Shown one piece after another: positions 16,052 through 25,263 of a stretch of 36,340 nucleotides of DNA (its first letter is position 1; each line of letters begins with the position of its first letter). Both the position numbers and the translations under genes were made by a program. The notes under the pieces were generated by a model that ran no database searches, was not told the DNA's origin, and saw only the letters and a program-made list of their open reading frames with translations. Source of the stretch: Nostoc indistinguendum CM1-VF10 (GTDB taxonomy: Bacteria; Cyanobacteriota; Cyanobacteriia; Cyanobacteriales; Nostocaceae); NCBI GenBank assembly GCA_019359215.1, contig JAHHHS010000070.1:1-36340 (forward strand), written 5' to 3'.

Positions 16052-18910
16052 ATGTCTGCTAATTCTCTGCCTGAAGGTGCCGCCGTTTGGCATAGTTTAG
16101 AAATTGATAAAGCGTTAGACCTGCTCGATAGTAACGCAGACAGTGGTTTAACACCCCAAGAAATTCAACAGAGGTTGCAAAAATACGGCCCCAACGAACT
16201 TGAAGAAACTGCTGGCCGTAGTACTTGGGAAATTCTGCTGGATCAGTTCAAGAACATTATGTTGTTGATGCTGATTGGCGTAGCTCTGATTTCTGGGATT
16301 TTAGACCTGGTGGCTTTGCGGGCTGGGGATTTGAAGCCTGGTGAAGTGCCATTTAAAGATACGATCGCTATCTTAGCAATTGTCATCCTTAATGGCATAC
16401 TTGGCTACGTCCAAGAAAGCCGCGCCGAAAAAGCCTTGGCAGCCTTGAAAAAACTCACCTCTCCCTTAGTGCGAGTCATCCGCAACACCAGATTGGTAGA
16501 GATAGCAGCCAAGGAACTAGTTCCAGGGGATGTAATGCTGCTGGAAGCCGGGATGCAGATAGCGGCAGATGGACGCTTGATTGAACAGTCGAATTTACAA
16601 GTGCGTGAGTCGGCACTGACAGGTGAAGCCCAATCTGTGAATAAACAGGCAACGTTAAAATTGCCAGAAGAAGCAGATCTAGGCGATCGCATCAATTTAG
16701 TATTTCAAGGAACCGAAGTAATCCAAGGACGGGGGAAGGTTCTGGTAACTAACACTGGCATGACAACAGAACTAGGCAAAATTGCCACTATGTTGCAGTC
16801 GGTGCAAAGTGAACCTACGCCGTTACAGCAGCGGATGACTCAATTAGGCAACGTTCTGGTTACGGGTTCTTTAATTCTCGTTGCCATTGTTGTTGTCGGT
16901 GGCGTTATCCAGGCAAGAGGCTTTAGCAACATCCAAGAACTCTTGGAAGTTTCTTTGAGTATGGCGGTTGCTGTGGTGCCAGAAGGTTTACCAGCTGTAA
17001 TTACCGTCACCCTGGCACTGGGAACCCAGCGAATGGTGCGTCAGAATGCCTTAATTCGCAAACTGCCAGCAGTGGAAACATTAGGTTCTGTAACTACCAT
17101 TTGTTCTGATAAAACCGGTACGCTGACTCAAAACAAAATGGTGGTGCAATCGGTTTTCACCAATAACAGAACTTTTCGCGTCACCGGCGAAGGTTATGCT
17201 CCCACGGGGGACTTTCAGTTAGATGGTCAAAAAATTTCTTTAGAGGAGTCTCCAGAAATCTCAGCTTTGTCAGTCGCCTGTGCTGTTTGTAATGATTCAG
17301 TCTTACAAAAAGAACAAGGTGAATGGGCAATCTTGGGCGATCCTACAGAGGGAGCATTAGTCACCTTGGCGGGAAAAGCTGGAATTGAAAAAGACCAGTG
17401 GAACAGTAAATTACCTCGCGTTGCCGAGTTTCCCTTTTCCTCGGAACGTAAGCGCATGAGCGTGATTTCCCAGGTGGAGGGAGTCGCTACGGGTGATGCA
17501 TCTTCGAGAGGCGTTGACCCTGCGATCGCTAATTTTCTCCAATCTGAACCTTACTTAATGTTTACTAAAGGTTCTCCAGAGTTAATTTTGGCGCGTTCAA
17601 CTCAAATTCATTTGGGCAATCACTCAGCCCCCTTAACCGAAGCACAACGCCAGAAAATTTTGGCAGAAAATGACCAAATGGCGAGTAAAGGTTTGCGGGT
17701 ACTAGGTTTTGCCTACAAACCCCTGGCACAGATTCCACCGGAAGGTTCAGATGAAACATCCGAGCAAAAGTTAGTGTGGCTGGGATTGGTGGGAATGCTG
17801 GATGCACCACGCCCAGAGGTGAGGGCAGCAGTTCAAGAGTGTCGGGATGCAGGCATTCGCCCAGTAATGATTACTGGTGATCACCAGTTAACAGCACGAG
17901 CGATCGCTACCGATTTGGGAATTGCTCAAGAAGGCGATCGCATCCTCACAGGTCAAGAATTGCAACGAATGAGTGACCAGGAACTAGAGCAAAACGTTGA
18001 CCTAGTGAGCATCTATGCTAGGGTTTCCCCAGAACACAAACTGCGAATTGTCCAAGCACTGCAACGCCGGGGACGATTTGTGGCGATGACAGGTGATGGT
18101 GTTAACGATGCCCCAGCCCTCAAACAAGCCGACATCGGTATTGCGATGGGCATTACTGGCACTGATGTCAGTAAAGAAGCCAGTGACATGGTATTACTTG
18201 ATGACAACTTCGCCACCATTGTCAGTGCCACCAAGGAAGGTAGAGTTGTCTACACCAATATTCGCCGCTTTATTAAATACATTCTAGGCAGTAACATTGG
18301 CGAAGTTATCACCATTGCAGCTGCACCCCTAATTGGTTTAGGAGGGGTTCCCCTTACCCCCTTGCAAATTCTCTGGATGAACTTGGTAACAGACGGTTTA
18401 CCAGCCTTAGCATTAGCTGTGGAACCTCCAGAACCAGATGTAATGAAACGTCCACCTTTTAGTCCCCGCGAAAGTATTTTCGCTAGGGGATTGGGTTCTT
18501 ACATGATTCGCATTGGGATAATTTTTGCCATTATCAGCATTGCCTTAATGTGGTGGGCTTATCAACATACCCATGCCCCTGAGTATCAGGGCAATCGGGA
18601 TGCTTGGAAGACAATGGTATTCACTACCTTGTGTCTCGCCCAAATGGGTCATGCGATCGCCATTCGCTCTAACAACCGACTCGCTATCGAGATGAATCCC
18701 TTCTCCAATATATTTGTACTAGCGGCTGTTGTCGTGACTACAATTTTGCAGTTGATGCTAGTTTACGTCCCACCCCTGCGAGATTTCTTTGGTACTCACT
18801 ACCTGAATCTGCAAGAGTTGGGGGTTTGTATTGGCTTCAGTGCCTTAATGTTTGTGTGGATTGAGGCGGAGAAGATATTTCTGCGGATTATGGGCAAGAA
18901 GGCTGTGTAA
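16052..18910 (+). CDS. P-type cation-transporting ATPase (PacL/SERCA-like, probable Ca2+)
   Basis: A P2-type ATPase of 952 residues from ATG 16052 (a GTG at 16040 is an alternative). Domains in order: N-terminal cation-ATPase domain (WHSLEIDKALDLL), actuator with ALTGEAQSVNK, membrane motif VVPEGLPAV, phosphorylation motif DKTGTLT (Asp353), nucleotide-binding domain, and hinge TGDGVNDAPALK. The C-terminus has several membrane helices with the stretch LWMNLVTDGLPALALAVEP. The PEGLP motif and overall layout fit Ca2+ pumps such as PacL of Synechococcus; Na+ or Mn2+ cannot be excluded. It acts in the plasma membrane, exporting cations at the expense of ATP. Confidence 0.92.
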   Translation: MSANSLPEGAAVWHSLEIDKALDLLDSNADSGLTPQEIQQRLQKYGPNELEETAGRSTWEILLDQFKNIMLLMLIGVALISGILDLVALRAGDLKPGEVPFKDTIAILAIVILNGILGYVQESRAEKALAALKKLTSPLVRVIRNTRLVEIAAKELVPGDVMLLEAGMQIAADGRLIEQSNLQVRESALTGEAQSVNKQATLKLPEEADLGDRINLVFQGTEVIQGRGKVLVTNTGMTTELGKIATMLQSVQSEPTPLQQRMTQLGNVLVTGSLILVAIVVVGGVIQARGFSNIQELLEVSLSMAVAVVPEGLPAVITVTLALGTQRMVRQNALIRKLPAVETLGSVTTICSDKTGTLTQNKMVVQSVFTNNRTFRVTGEGYAPTGDFQLDGQKISLEESPEISALSVACAVCNDSVLQKEQGEWAILGDPTEGALVTLAGKAGIEKDQWNSKLPRVAEFPFSSERKRMSVISQVEGVATGDASSRGVDPAIANFLQSEPYLMFTKGSPELILARSTQIHLGNHSAPLTEAQRQKILAENDQMASKGLRVLGFAYKPLAQIPPEGSDETSEQKLVWLGLVGMLDAPRPEVRAAVQECRDAGIRPVMITGDHQLTARAIATDLGIAQEGDRILTGQELQRMSDQELEQNVDLVSIYARVSPEHKLRIVQALQRRGRFVAMTGDGVNDAPALKQADIGIAMGITGTDVSKEASDMVLLDDNFATIVSATKEGRVVYTNIRRFIKYILGSNIGEVITIAAAPLIGLGGVPLTPLQILWMNLVTDGLPALALAVEPPEPDVMKRPPFSPRESIFARGLGSYMIRIGIIFAIISIALMWWAYQHTHAPEYQGNRDAWKTMVFTTLCLAQMGHAIAIRSNNRLAIEMNPFSNIFVLAAVVVTTILQLMLVYVPPLRDFFGTHYLNLQELGVCIGFSALMFVWIEAEKIFLRIMGKKAV

Positions 18911-19113
18911 ATTGGGCATGGGGCATAGGGCATGGGGCACTTGTACTGAGCGTACTATAGAGAAGCCGTAAAGCCTGCGGCATAGGTACGCTTCGGGCGC
19001 AGCCTAAGAAGAGAAGTATTGGTGATTAATAATTTTCCTCTATCCCTCTGCTCCCCTGTTTCTTCTTTGTCTCACCCTCTCCAATGCCCAATCCCCAATG
19101 CCCAATCCTCACT
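18911..19113. repeat. STRR-rich spacer between the ATPase gene and recF
   Basis: Heptamers of the type GGGCATG/GGGCATA start right after the ATPase stop codon. CAATGCCCAATCC-type units, the reverse complement class, end at the recF start. In between lies a dispersed-repeat piece (CTTGTACTGAGCG) that resembles, inverted, the one near 1820. The upstream in-frame ATG of recF at 19084 falls inside these repeats. Confidence 0.65.
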
Positions 19114-20235
19114 ATGTACCTGAAAACTCTAAACCTCCGACAATTTCGCAATTACCAAGACCAACAGGTTGAGTTTAATGCTGCCAAAACAATTTTGGTA
19201 GGTAATAACGCTCAGGGAAAGTCGAATTTGTTGGAGGCGGTGGAGTTATTGGCGACATTGCGATCGCACCGAATGACCCGCGATCGCGATTTAGTTCAAG
19301 AAGGGGAAGCCATAGCCCAAATTAATGCCACCCTTGAGCGGCAAACAGGCATTAGTGACCTTAGCTTAACGCTGCGCCGCAATGGTCGCCGTACCGTTGC
19401 TCTCAATGGTGAATTTATCCGCCGTCAAATGGATTTTCTCGGCGTTCTCAATGCAGTCCAATTTTCCAGCCTGGATTTAGACCTAGTACGCGGCGGCCCT
19501 GAAGGTCGCCGCAACTGGTTAGATACACTCTTAATTCAACTTGAACCAGTTTATGCTCACATTTTGCAGCAGTATAACCATGTGTTACGCCAGCGCAATG
19601 CTTTTTTAAAACGCCATATAGAAACATTGGATGCAACGTCTCTACACTCAGAATTGGCTGTGTGGGATGCACAGTTAGCTACCACAGGAACCAGGGTAAT
19701 TAGACGACGCGATCGCGCGATCCAAAGATTAGCCCCCATTGCTAGTGCTTGGCACGCCAGTATTAGCGGCAGTACAGAAGTTCTGCATATCAATTACCTG
19801 CCTAATATTATTTCAGAGGATAACCATCCAGAAGAAGTGCAGCAAGCTTTTTTAGCAAAAATTCAGCAGCGAGCCGTTGCTGAAATACACCAAGGCACTA
19901 CTCTTGTCGGACCTCATCGCGACGAAATAGAATTAACTATTAACCAGACACCCGCTCGTCAATACGGTTCTCAAGGTCAACAACGAACGCTGGTTCTAGC
20001 CTTAAAATTAGCCGAATTACAATTAATTGAAGAAGTCGTCAAAGAGCCACCATTGCTATTACTTGATGATGTTCTTGCCGAACTCGATTTATCGCGCCAA
20101 AACCAATTGCTCGATGCTATTCAAGACCGCTTTCAGACCCTGATTACTACTACTCATTTGGGTTCTTTTGATTCCCAATGGTTGAAATCCTCGCAAATTC
20201 TTTTTGTAAAAGCAGGACAGATAATCCAACAGTAA
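19114..20235 (+). CDS. recF: DNA replication/repair protein RecF
   Basis: RecF is an SMC-like ATPase that, with RecO and RecR, loads RecA at single-strand gaps. The protein from ATG 19114 has 373 residues. It begins MYLKTLNLRQFRNYQ and has Walker A GNNAQGKS (30-37), the RecF-specific VGPHRDEIELTI, the signature-like SQGQQRTLVLALKLAE and Walker B LLLLDDVLAELD. The in-frame ATG at 19084 is made by spacer repeats and would add a repeat-derived decapeptide, so it is rejected. The stop codon directly abuts the stop of the convergent mgtC-like gene with no bases between. Confidence 0.95.
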   Translation: MYLKTLNLRQFRNYQDQQVEFNAAKTILVGNNAQGKSNLLEAVELLATLRSHRMTRDRDLVQEGEAIAQINATLERQTGISDLSLTLRRNGRRTVALNGEFIRRQMDFLGVLNAVQFSSLDLDLVRGGPEGRRNWLDTLLIQLEPVYAHILQQYNHVLRQRNAFLKRHIETLDATSLHSELAVWDAQLATTGTRVIRRRDRAIQRLAPIASAWHASISGSTEVLHINYLPNIISEDNHPEEVQQAFLAKIQQRAVAEIHQGTTLVGPHRDEIELTINQTPARQYGSQGQQRTLVLALKLAELQLIEEVVKEPPLLLLDDVLAELDLSRQNQLLDAIQDRFQTLITTTHLGSFDSQWLKSSQILFVKAGQIIQQ

Positions 20236-20703
20236 TTATGAATTACGCTGATGTTTTTCTAGCCTTTTAAAAACTGTAAGAACCAAAAAAGTCAGCAAAG
20301 CAGCGACTAATGCTAACTGCCATAAACCACAGCCAGCAGCAATTCCCAAAGCAGCCGAAACCCAAATAGCCGCTGCTGATGTGAGTCCGTGAATTTCAAG
20401 TTGCTGTGATTCTTGAGAAGATTGGCGCACAATTTCTCCAGCACCGAGAAATCCTACACCGGCTGCAATCCCCTGGATCACGCGGCTAAGTGCATCATCA
20501 CTGGGCTGTGACCCATCTGTTTGCATAATTATGAGAGTAAACATGGCTGAACCGAAACTCACCAGCATATGAGTTCTTAAACCGGCTGGTTTATGCCTAA
20601 TTTGGCGTTCTAAACCGATAATTGCTCCAATCAGCAATGCAAGGCATAGCCTGAAGCTGATATTTAGCCAATCGTTAGTTGCAAGGTAGTAAGTGTTTGG
20701 CAA
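20236..20703 (-). CDS. MgtC/SapB family membrane protein
   Basis: A 155-residue membrane protein with the MgtC family signature ALLIGAIIGLERQIRHKPAG followed by LRTHMLVSFGSAMF, and later GVGFLGAGEIVR. About four to five helices are predicted. MgtC proteins are tied to growth at low Mg2+ and, in Salmonella, to inhibition of the F-type ATP synthase; cyanobacterial members are little studied. The start is a TTG at 20703, since no ATG fits before the first conserved helix. It converges on recF without any gap or terminator. Confidence 0.88.
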   Translation of the reverse strand: MPNTYYLATNDWLNISFRLCLALLIGAIIGLERQIRHKPAGLRTHMLVSFGSAMFTLIIMQTDGSQPSDDALSRVIQGIAAGVGFLGAGEIVRQSSQESQQLEIHGLTSAAAIWVSAALGIAAGCGLWQLALVAALLTFLVLTVFKRLEKHQRNS

Positions 20704-21453
20704 TGCTTAGTCTGGGGTAGAGAATTTTATATACTAGTACAGCACGGTAGAAATCCAGTTACAATATAAATTAACAAGAATTGGGAAAAAATCCGATTGC
20801 TAAAAGTAGGCAAACTTTCGCTATAGTTATTAGATTAATTAATATTTTTACAAAAATACTGCGAAAATATTTTAATCTTTTATTGATGGAGTCTAATTCA
20901 ACAAGTACTATTTAATAGCCTATATTATATTTAATCTATCAATTCGATAATGCTTTTTTAGATAAAAATTAATATCTTGCTTGTTAGGATTATTTATCAA
21001 TAAGATATTATTTTATTCAAAAATAAATGGATATTTGCATCGTTAAATGATCACAATGATCGTAATCTCGGCAAACTACATAAATTTTAGGTTTATTAAA
21101 TGGGTTTTTAACTATTTAAAATTATTTAACTATAAAATTCTACCTCAAATTGCTAGATTTAACCCATACACTCAATAATTAAATATAATACCGCCATCTA
21201 CGACTCGCTCAAATCCCTAAACCCCGATTTCAGGGAAGAGAGGCTAAATGAAGGAAAATATTTGATTTATAAAAGAGTCAAATTACAGCAATCCATCATG
21301 TAACTAGCAATTAAGCCTAATAAGGTCGGCAAATTAAACGTAAATGCTGGAAACTCCTCTCCTAGTAGGGGCAGCTAGTGAATTTACGGTTGATAGCGTA
21401 CCAAGAGGAAATGGCTGTGGCTACAAATAGACAACTGACAACTAACAAATTGA
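20704..21453. other. 750 bp AT-rich spacer, no gene seen
   Basis: The divergent spacer between the mgtC-like gene and the PEP-synthase-like gene is strongly AT-rich from 20750 to 21200, with many TTAATATT-type stretches. I find no coding frame with family features, no tRNA-like fold and no tandem heptamers. It probably holds the promoters of both genes. Confidence 0.5.
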
Positions 21454-23811
21454 GTGGATAAACTCTACTGGCTAGACCAAATTAAACTACAAGACCGCCC
21501 CAAAGTAGGTGACAAAGCGTTTTACTTGAGCAAAATTATCCAGCGTGGCTATCCGGTAGTGCCTGGTTTTGTCGTTCCGGCGGAAATTTTACGACAATTT
21601 CTCGAAAATCTCAACAGTTCAGAGTCGTTAGTGGCTGACTTACCCCATTCTTCATTACACTTGGATGTCACTAATTGGCGTCAACTTCAGCAGGTGGCTA
21701 GTCGCCTGCGCCAAGAAATTCTCACTGCAACTGTGCCACAAGATTGGGTGAGTACAATTTTCCAAGCAGCTAGAGAATGGCCAACTGGCTGTTTGATTCT
21801 TCGACCTACCTTGGCAGTATCAACTGCCACTCCAGGGATGAAGAATATATCTGGTTTGCTGGAGTCGGTATTTTGCCAGTGCGAACCCGAAGCGATCACT
21901 TCTGCCCTAAAGCGTACCTGGAGCCAGATATTTCGTGCGAGAAGTCTACTGTATTGGCAAGGGGCAGGAATTAACCTGCAACAAATCAGTTTAGCGGTTT
22001 TGGTTCAACCTGTTGAGAATGCGATCGCTAGTGGTTTGCTCAGAGCCAACTCCTCTGGGTGGGAAATTGAAGCTACTTGGGGATTAGGAATTGCGATCAC
22101 TCTTGGCGAAGTCCAGCCAGATGTTTACTATATTCAACAGGCAGCCGGTGTTGTGGAGCAACAGTTGGGCAATAAAATGCTGGCTTATGGTGTGGGTGAT
22201 GCAGCAGTTGGAGCTTTTTCAGAACCCGTATCCAAGTCAGCGCTAACACCAGATCACACTTGCCTAAGTACCTATCTACTTCCCGAACCTCAACAAAAAC
22301 AGTACGTTTTACAAGAAGAATACTTACAACAAATAATTGCTCTGGGAACTCAACTGGTAAGTGAACTAGGTAAAACCTTCACCATTAAATGGACTATCAC
22401 GGGGCAAACTGCATCTAGCAAGCTCTACATTACACAAGTTAGTTCTCCCCATGTAATCACCCACGCACACTTCATTAGGGGGCTAGGGGCGGCAGGAGGA
22501 CGTGTTGTGGCGACTGCCTTAGTAATTATTAATCCGCTACAGAAACCCGAAGAATTGCCCAAGGGAGTGATTTTAGTCATACCAGCGATCGCGCCTGATT
22601 GGTTACCATTACTGCAACAAGTTGGTGGTATTATTACCGAACAAGGCGGATTAACCAGCCACGCTGCAATTCTTGCTAGAGAATTAGGTATCGCAGCAGT
22701 AGTCAACGCAACATCTGCTACAACCTTAATCAAAACTGGCGAACGGCTCCTGCTCGATGGCGATAGAGGAGAAGTTTATCGGCTCAGAGGAGAAGGGGAA
22801 AGCGGGAGAAGGGGAGAGATGGAGAGGAGGAAAGTCGTAGAAAATCCTCTCCATCTCCCTACCTCTCCATCCCGTCCTCCCTTTGCCTCTCATTCACCTA
22901 TGATTGCAACGCAATTGCTGGTTAATTTAAGTCAGTCCAGTTTAATAGAACAAGTACAAAGCTTCCCTGTGGATGGAGTGGGGTTGTTGCGCTCAGAATT
23001 GATGGTACTAAATATATTGGACGGGCAACATCCTAATAATTGGATTTTAGGCGGGCGGCAAGCAGAATTATTACAGCGATGGTCTAAGCAGATTATGCAG
23101 TTTGCCCATGCCTTTGCACCAAAACCAGTTTTTTATCGTTCTTTAGATTGGCCGCAAGATTTAACATCATTGAGTAATAATTTACCATCTTCATCACAGT
23201 CGATGTTGGGTGAACGCGGCACTTTCAGCTATTTACAAAATCCCGCAGTTTTTGAGTTGGAACTGCAAGCTTTAGCGAGTGTACAGCAAGCTGGTTACAG
23301 CAATGTGAATTTACTGTTGCCTTTTGTTCGGACTGTGGAAGAATTTGTCTTTTGCCGTCGTAAAGTTGAGCAAGCTCTTTTAACTGAGGTGTCACAGTTT
23401 CAATTGTGGATGATGGCAGAAGTGCCAAGCGTCCTATTTTTACTGCCAGAATATGTCAAAGCAGGTGCAGCCGGAATTTCTATTGGTACAAATGATTTGG
23501 CCCAATTATTGCTCGGAGTGGATCGAGAACAAGGACAGCTAGGAAAAGTGTTTAATGAACGTCATCCGGCAGTTATGGGTGCGATCGCTCAACTGATCCA
23601 AATGGCTAAAAGTGCCGATATACCTTGTTCAATCTGCGGTCAAGCACCAGCCTTCTATCCAGAAATCATCGATCAGTTAGTGGAATGGGGCATAACTTCG
23701 ATTTCTGTGGAACCGGAAGCAGTGGAGCGAACATATCAGGCAATCGCTCGTGCCGAACAACGCTTAATTTTAGCAGCTGCACGACGTGAATTAAAAGAGG
23801 GAAAAAATTAA
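21454..23811 (+). CDS. PEP synthase-like enzyme (PEP/pyruvate-binding, mobile His and PEP-utilising domains)
   Basis: A 785-residue protein with PpsA layout and near-normal length. The N-terminal ATP/pyruvate-binding domain opens with VGDKAFYLSKIIQRGYPVVPG. The swivelling phosphohistidine domain has TEQGGLTSHAAILARELG (His403). The C-terminal barrel has VGLLRSELM, ISIGTNDLAQLLLG and the active-site segment CSICGQAP. PEP synthase turns pyruvate and ATP into PEP, AMP and phosphate. The N-terminal domain is divergent, so activity on another substrate is possible. The start is GTG 21454. Between the mobile and barrel domains, residues 445-482 are a basic, Pro/Ser-rich insert coded by spacer-type repeats. 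It stands alone, 750 bp from its upstream neighbour. Confidence 0.85.
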   Translation: MDKLYWLDQIKLQDRPKVGDKAFYLSKIIQRGYPVVPGFVVPAEILRQFLENLNSSESLVADLPHSSLHLDVTNWRQLQQVASRLRQEILTATVPQDWVSTIFQAAREWPTGCLILRPTLAVSTATPGMKNISGLLESVFCQCEPEAITSALKRTWSQIFRARSLLYWQGAGINLQQISLAVLVQPVENAIASGLLRANSSGWEIEATWGLGIAITLGEVQPDVYYIQQAAGVVEQQLGNKMLAYGVGDAAVGAFSEPVSKSALTPDHTCLSTYLLPEPQQKQYVLQEEYLQQIIALGTQLVSELGKTFTIKWTITGQTASSKLYITQVSSPHVITHAHFIRGLGAAGGRVVATALVIINPLQKPEELPKGVILVIPAIAPDWLPLLQQVGGIITEQGGLTSHAAILARELGIAAVVNATSATTLIKTGERLLLDGDRGEVYRLRGEGESGRRGEMERRKVVENPLHLPTSPSRPPFASHSPMIATQLLVNLSQSSLIEQVQSFPVDGVGLLRSELMVLNILDGQHPNNWILGGRQAELLQRWSKQIMQFAHAFAPKPVFYRSLDWPQDLTSLSNNLPSSSQSMLGERGTFSYLQNPAVFELELQALASVQQAGYSNVNLLLPFVRTVEEFVFCRRKVEQALLTEVSQFQLWMMAEVPSVLFLLPEYVKAGAAGISIGTNDLAQLLLGVDREQGQLGKVFNERHPAVMGAIAQLIQMAKSADIPCSICGQAPAFYPEIIDQLVEWGITSISVEPEAVERTYQAIARAEQRLILAAARRELKEGKN
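22788..22885. repeat. Inverted purine/pyrimidine repeat inside the PEP-synthase-like gene
   Basis: A purine-rich arm (GGAGAAGGGGAAAGCGGGAG and onwards) is followed by a pyrimidine-rich arm (CCTCTCCATCTCCCTACC and onwards); GAGATGGAGAGG pairs with CCTCTCCATCTC. It has the same composition as the intergenic repeats at 13.6 and 29.0 kb but keeps the reading frame. Confidence 0.7.
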
Positions 23812-23817
23812 TTTTAT

Positions 23818-24633
23818 CTAAATATAGCCAGTTTCGCGTAAAAACTTACGTAAATCGGCGAAAAATTTGGTGCGGTCGCTGTTTTTGTAAGCTTGCTGCA
23901 CTCGCCCCCATCCATCCTGCCCTTGACCCAGCAGGTATTTATCTGCCAAATAAGCTGCTAAAAAGCCCTTGCCATCATCGCCTTGTTGCCGTGCCTGGAT
24001 ATAAGTTTGCCATAGCTCTGAGGCATGATTGGAGATTAATTTGGGATAGCGGCGAGTTACATTAACCATTTTACCTTGGCGATAATGCCAAATTTGCAGG
24101 GGGTAGCCAGAACCAGCATAAGCTGTAAAAGCATAGGCAAAGCGATCGTCTTGGCTATCAAACTCTGGCAGTCCATCTTTGTCTAAATCTCTGAGCCGAT
24201 AGCCACCATTGCCCCATTCATGGCGAATCTTAATATACTTTTGGGATTTCTTGTCATAGCGATAAATCAATGAATAAGTACAACAGTGCGCTCCACCTGT
24301 ATAGAAATCGGCAATTATTTCTGGTTCTTTGTTACCGTCTAAGTCTCGCACTGGTAAGTTATTTTCTTGTCCAGATATATTTCCTAAAGGTCTGTCATAT
24401 TCATTTTCTTGCAGCTGTTTTTGATCCAAAACAGTTTTACCTGCTCGGATAATTTTCAGCCGCACATTTTTATACTTATATTCCTCTGGCTTCTCGTAAG
24501 ATATTTCTGCTCGCACATTCCCCGATTGTCCAGTTATTGTTTCTGCTGTTGCAGTCTGGGTAAACACAGCCGTTGCACTCAAAAGAGCTAAACCGATTAG
24601 AGATTGACTGATAAAGGAACGAATAGTAATCAT
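23818..24633 (-). CDS. Secreted protein with FG-GAP/VCBS-like repeats
   Basis: From the ATG at 24633 the protein has 271 residues. A signal peptide (hydrophobic SLIGLALLSATAVFTQTATA) has its cleavage expected after Ala30. The mature part contains RDLDGNKEPEIIADFYTGGA followed by HCC, then RDLDKDGLPEFDSQDDRF. The two RDLDxxxxPE/F elements are the Asp-rich calcium-type loops seen in FG-GAP/VCBS proteins. Function unknown; a periplasmic or extracellular location is likely. A second ATG at 24660 would place nine residues before the signal. It lies only a few bases from the end of the PEP-synthase-like gene, convergently. Confidence 0.8.
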   Translation of the reverse strand: MITIRSFISQSLIGLALLSATAVFTQTATAETITGQSGNVRAEISYEKPEEYKYKNVRLKIIRAGKTVLDQKQLQENEYDRPLGNISGQENNLPVRDLDGNKEPEIIADFYTGGAHCCTYSLIYRYDKKSQKYIKIRHEWGNGGYRLRDLDKDGLPEFDSQDDRFAYAFTAYAGSGYPLQIWHYRQGKMVNVTRRYPKLISNHASELWQTYIQARQQGDDGKGFLAAYLADKYLLGQGQDGWGRVQQAYKNSDRTKFFADLRKFLRETGYI

Positions 24634-24683
24634 CGTTGGTGTTGTATATAGCACATTCAACTTTATACAACACCATCAAAATG

Positions 24684-24966
24684 TCAATATCGGTAAATCG
24701 CCGCAACGGCTGTGCTATATGGAATCTCTTCAAAGGGAACAGCGTAAACCGTGCCACCGTTTAATAAAGTATGAGCAGCAACAAAATCCAACAAATCCTT
24801 ATCACCAGCTTCTTTTTCTGGGTGCAAATAAACCGTTTCTGAGGTTGGATCGAATAAACCCCACTGTTGCTGACCAACTGCAACTAGTAATGAATCGACT
24901 CGTTGGTAATAAGCGGCTGAGACAACTTCTTGGAGGTTGTTAGATGCTTTACCAGTATCACCACCA
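24684..24966 (-). pseudogene. 3' remnant of a baeRF-type gene
   Basis: Read on the minus strand from about 24966, a frame without its 5' part codes for about 94 residues ending in a TGA at 24684-24686. It aligns well with the C-terminus of the intact protein at 25264-26424. Shared pieces are LxEVVxxAxYxRV against DEVIQGAFYGRV, QQWGLFDP against QKWGHFDP, GDKDLL against GDEDLL, NGGTVYAV against HGGTVYAV and the final YRY/FRY. An in-frame TGA closes the frame immediately upstream. It is a truncated paralogue, probably the native copy. Confidence 0.8.
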
Positions 24967-25031
24967 AATAATTCGTGTGAATTTCATTACGGAGTTGGCA
25001 AGAGTTAGCAAAGCTACTAACCCTCACCTTG

Positions 25032-25202
25032 CTAACCCGAAAGCATGGCTTTTTTGAATTCGCCAACAGAGTCGTAATTTACGCGAACACTTCTTTTTTG
25101 CCCAAAGTCCAATACTAATGGGCGTGTCTTCGCTAGATATACCCCTTCTAAACGGTCAAGCTTTTTCTACCATTCGGCAGGGGCTTCAGCTTGGAAAATT
25201 TT
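25032..25202 (-). pseudogene. Gene relic with one internal stop, family unknown
   Basis: On the minus strand 57 codons show protein-like composition: QAEAPAEW, then a TAG, then KKLDRLEGVYLAKTRPLVLD followed by FGQKRSVRVNYDSVGEFKKA and MLSG before the stop. There is no start codon. The TAG replaces what may have been Tyr. I do not recognise the family. It lies about 60 bp upstream of the baeRF remnant on the same strand, so both may come from one disrupted locus. Confidence 0.45.
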
Positions 25203-25263
25203 TTACGATTGTTATGTGCAAAACCTGCTTTTATCTCTCTTTAACTTCACCTTAATAAATAAT

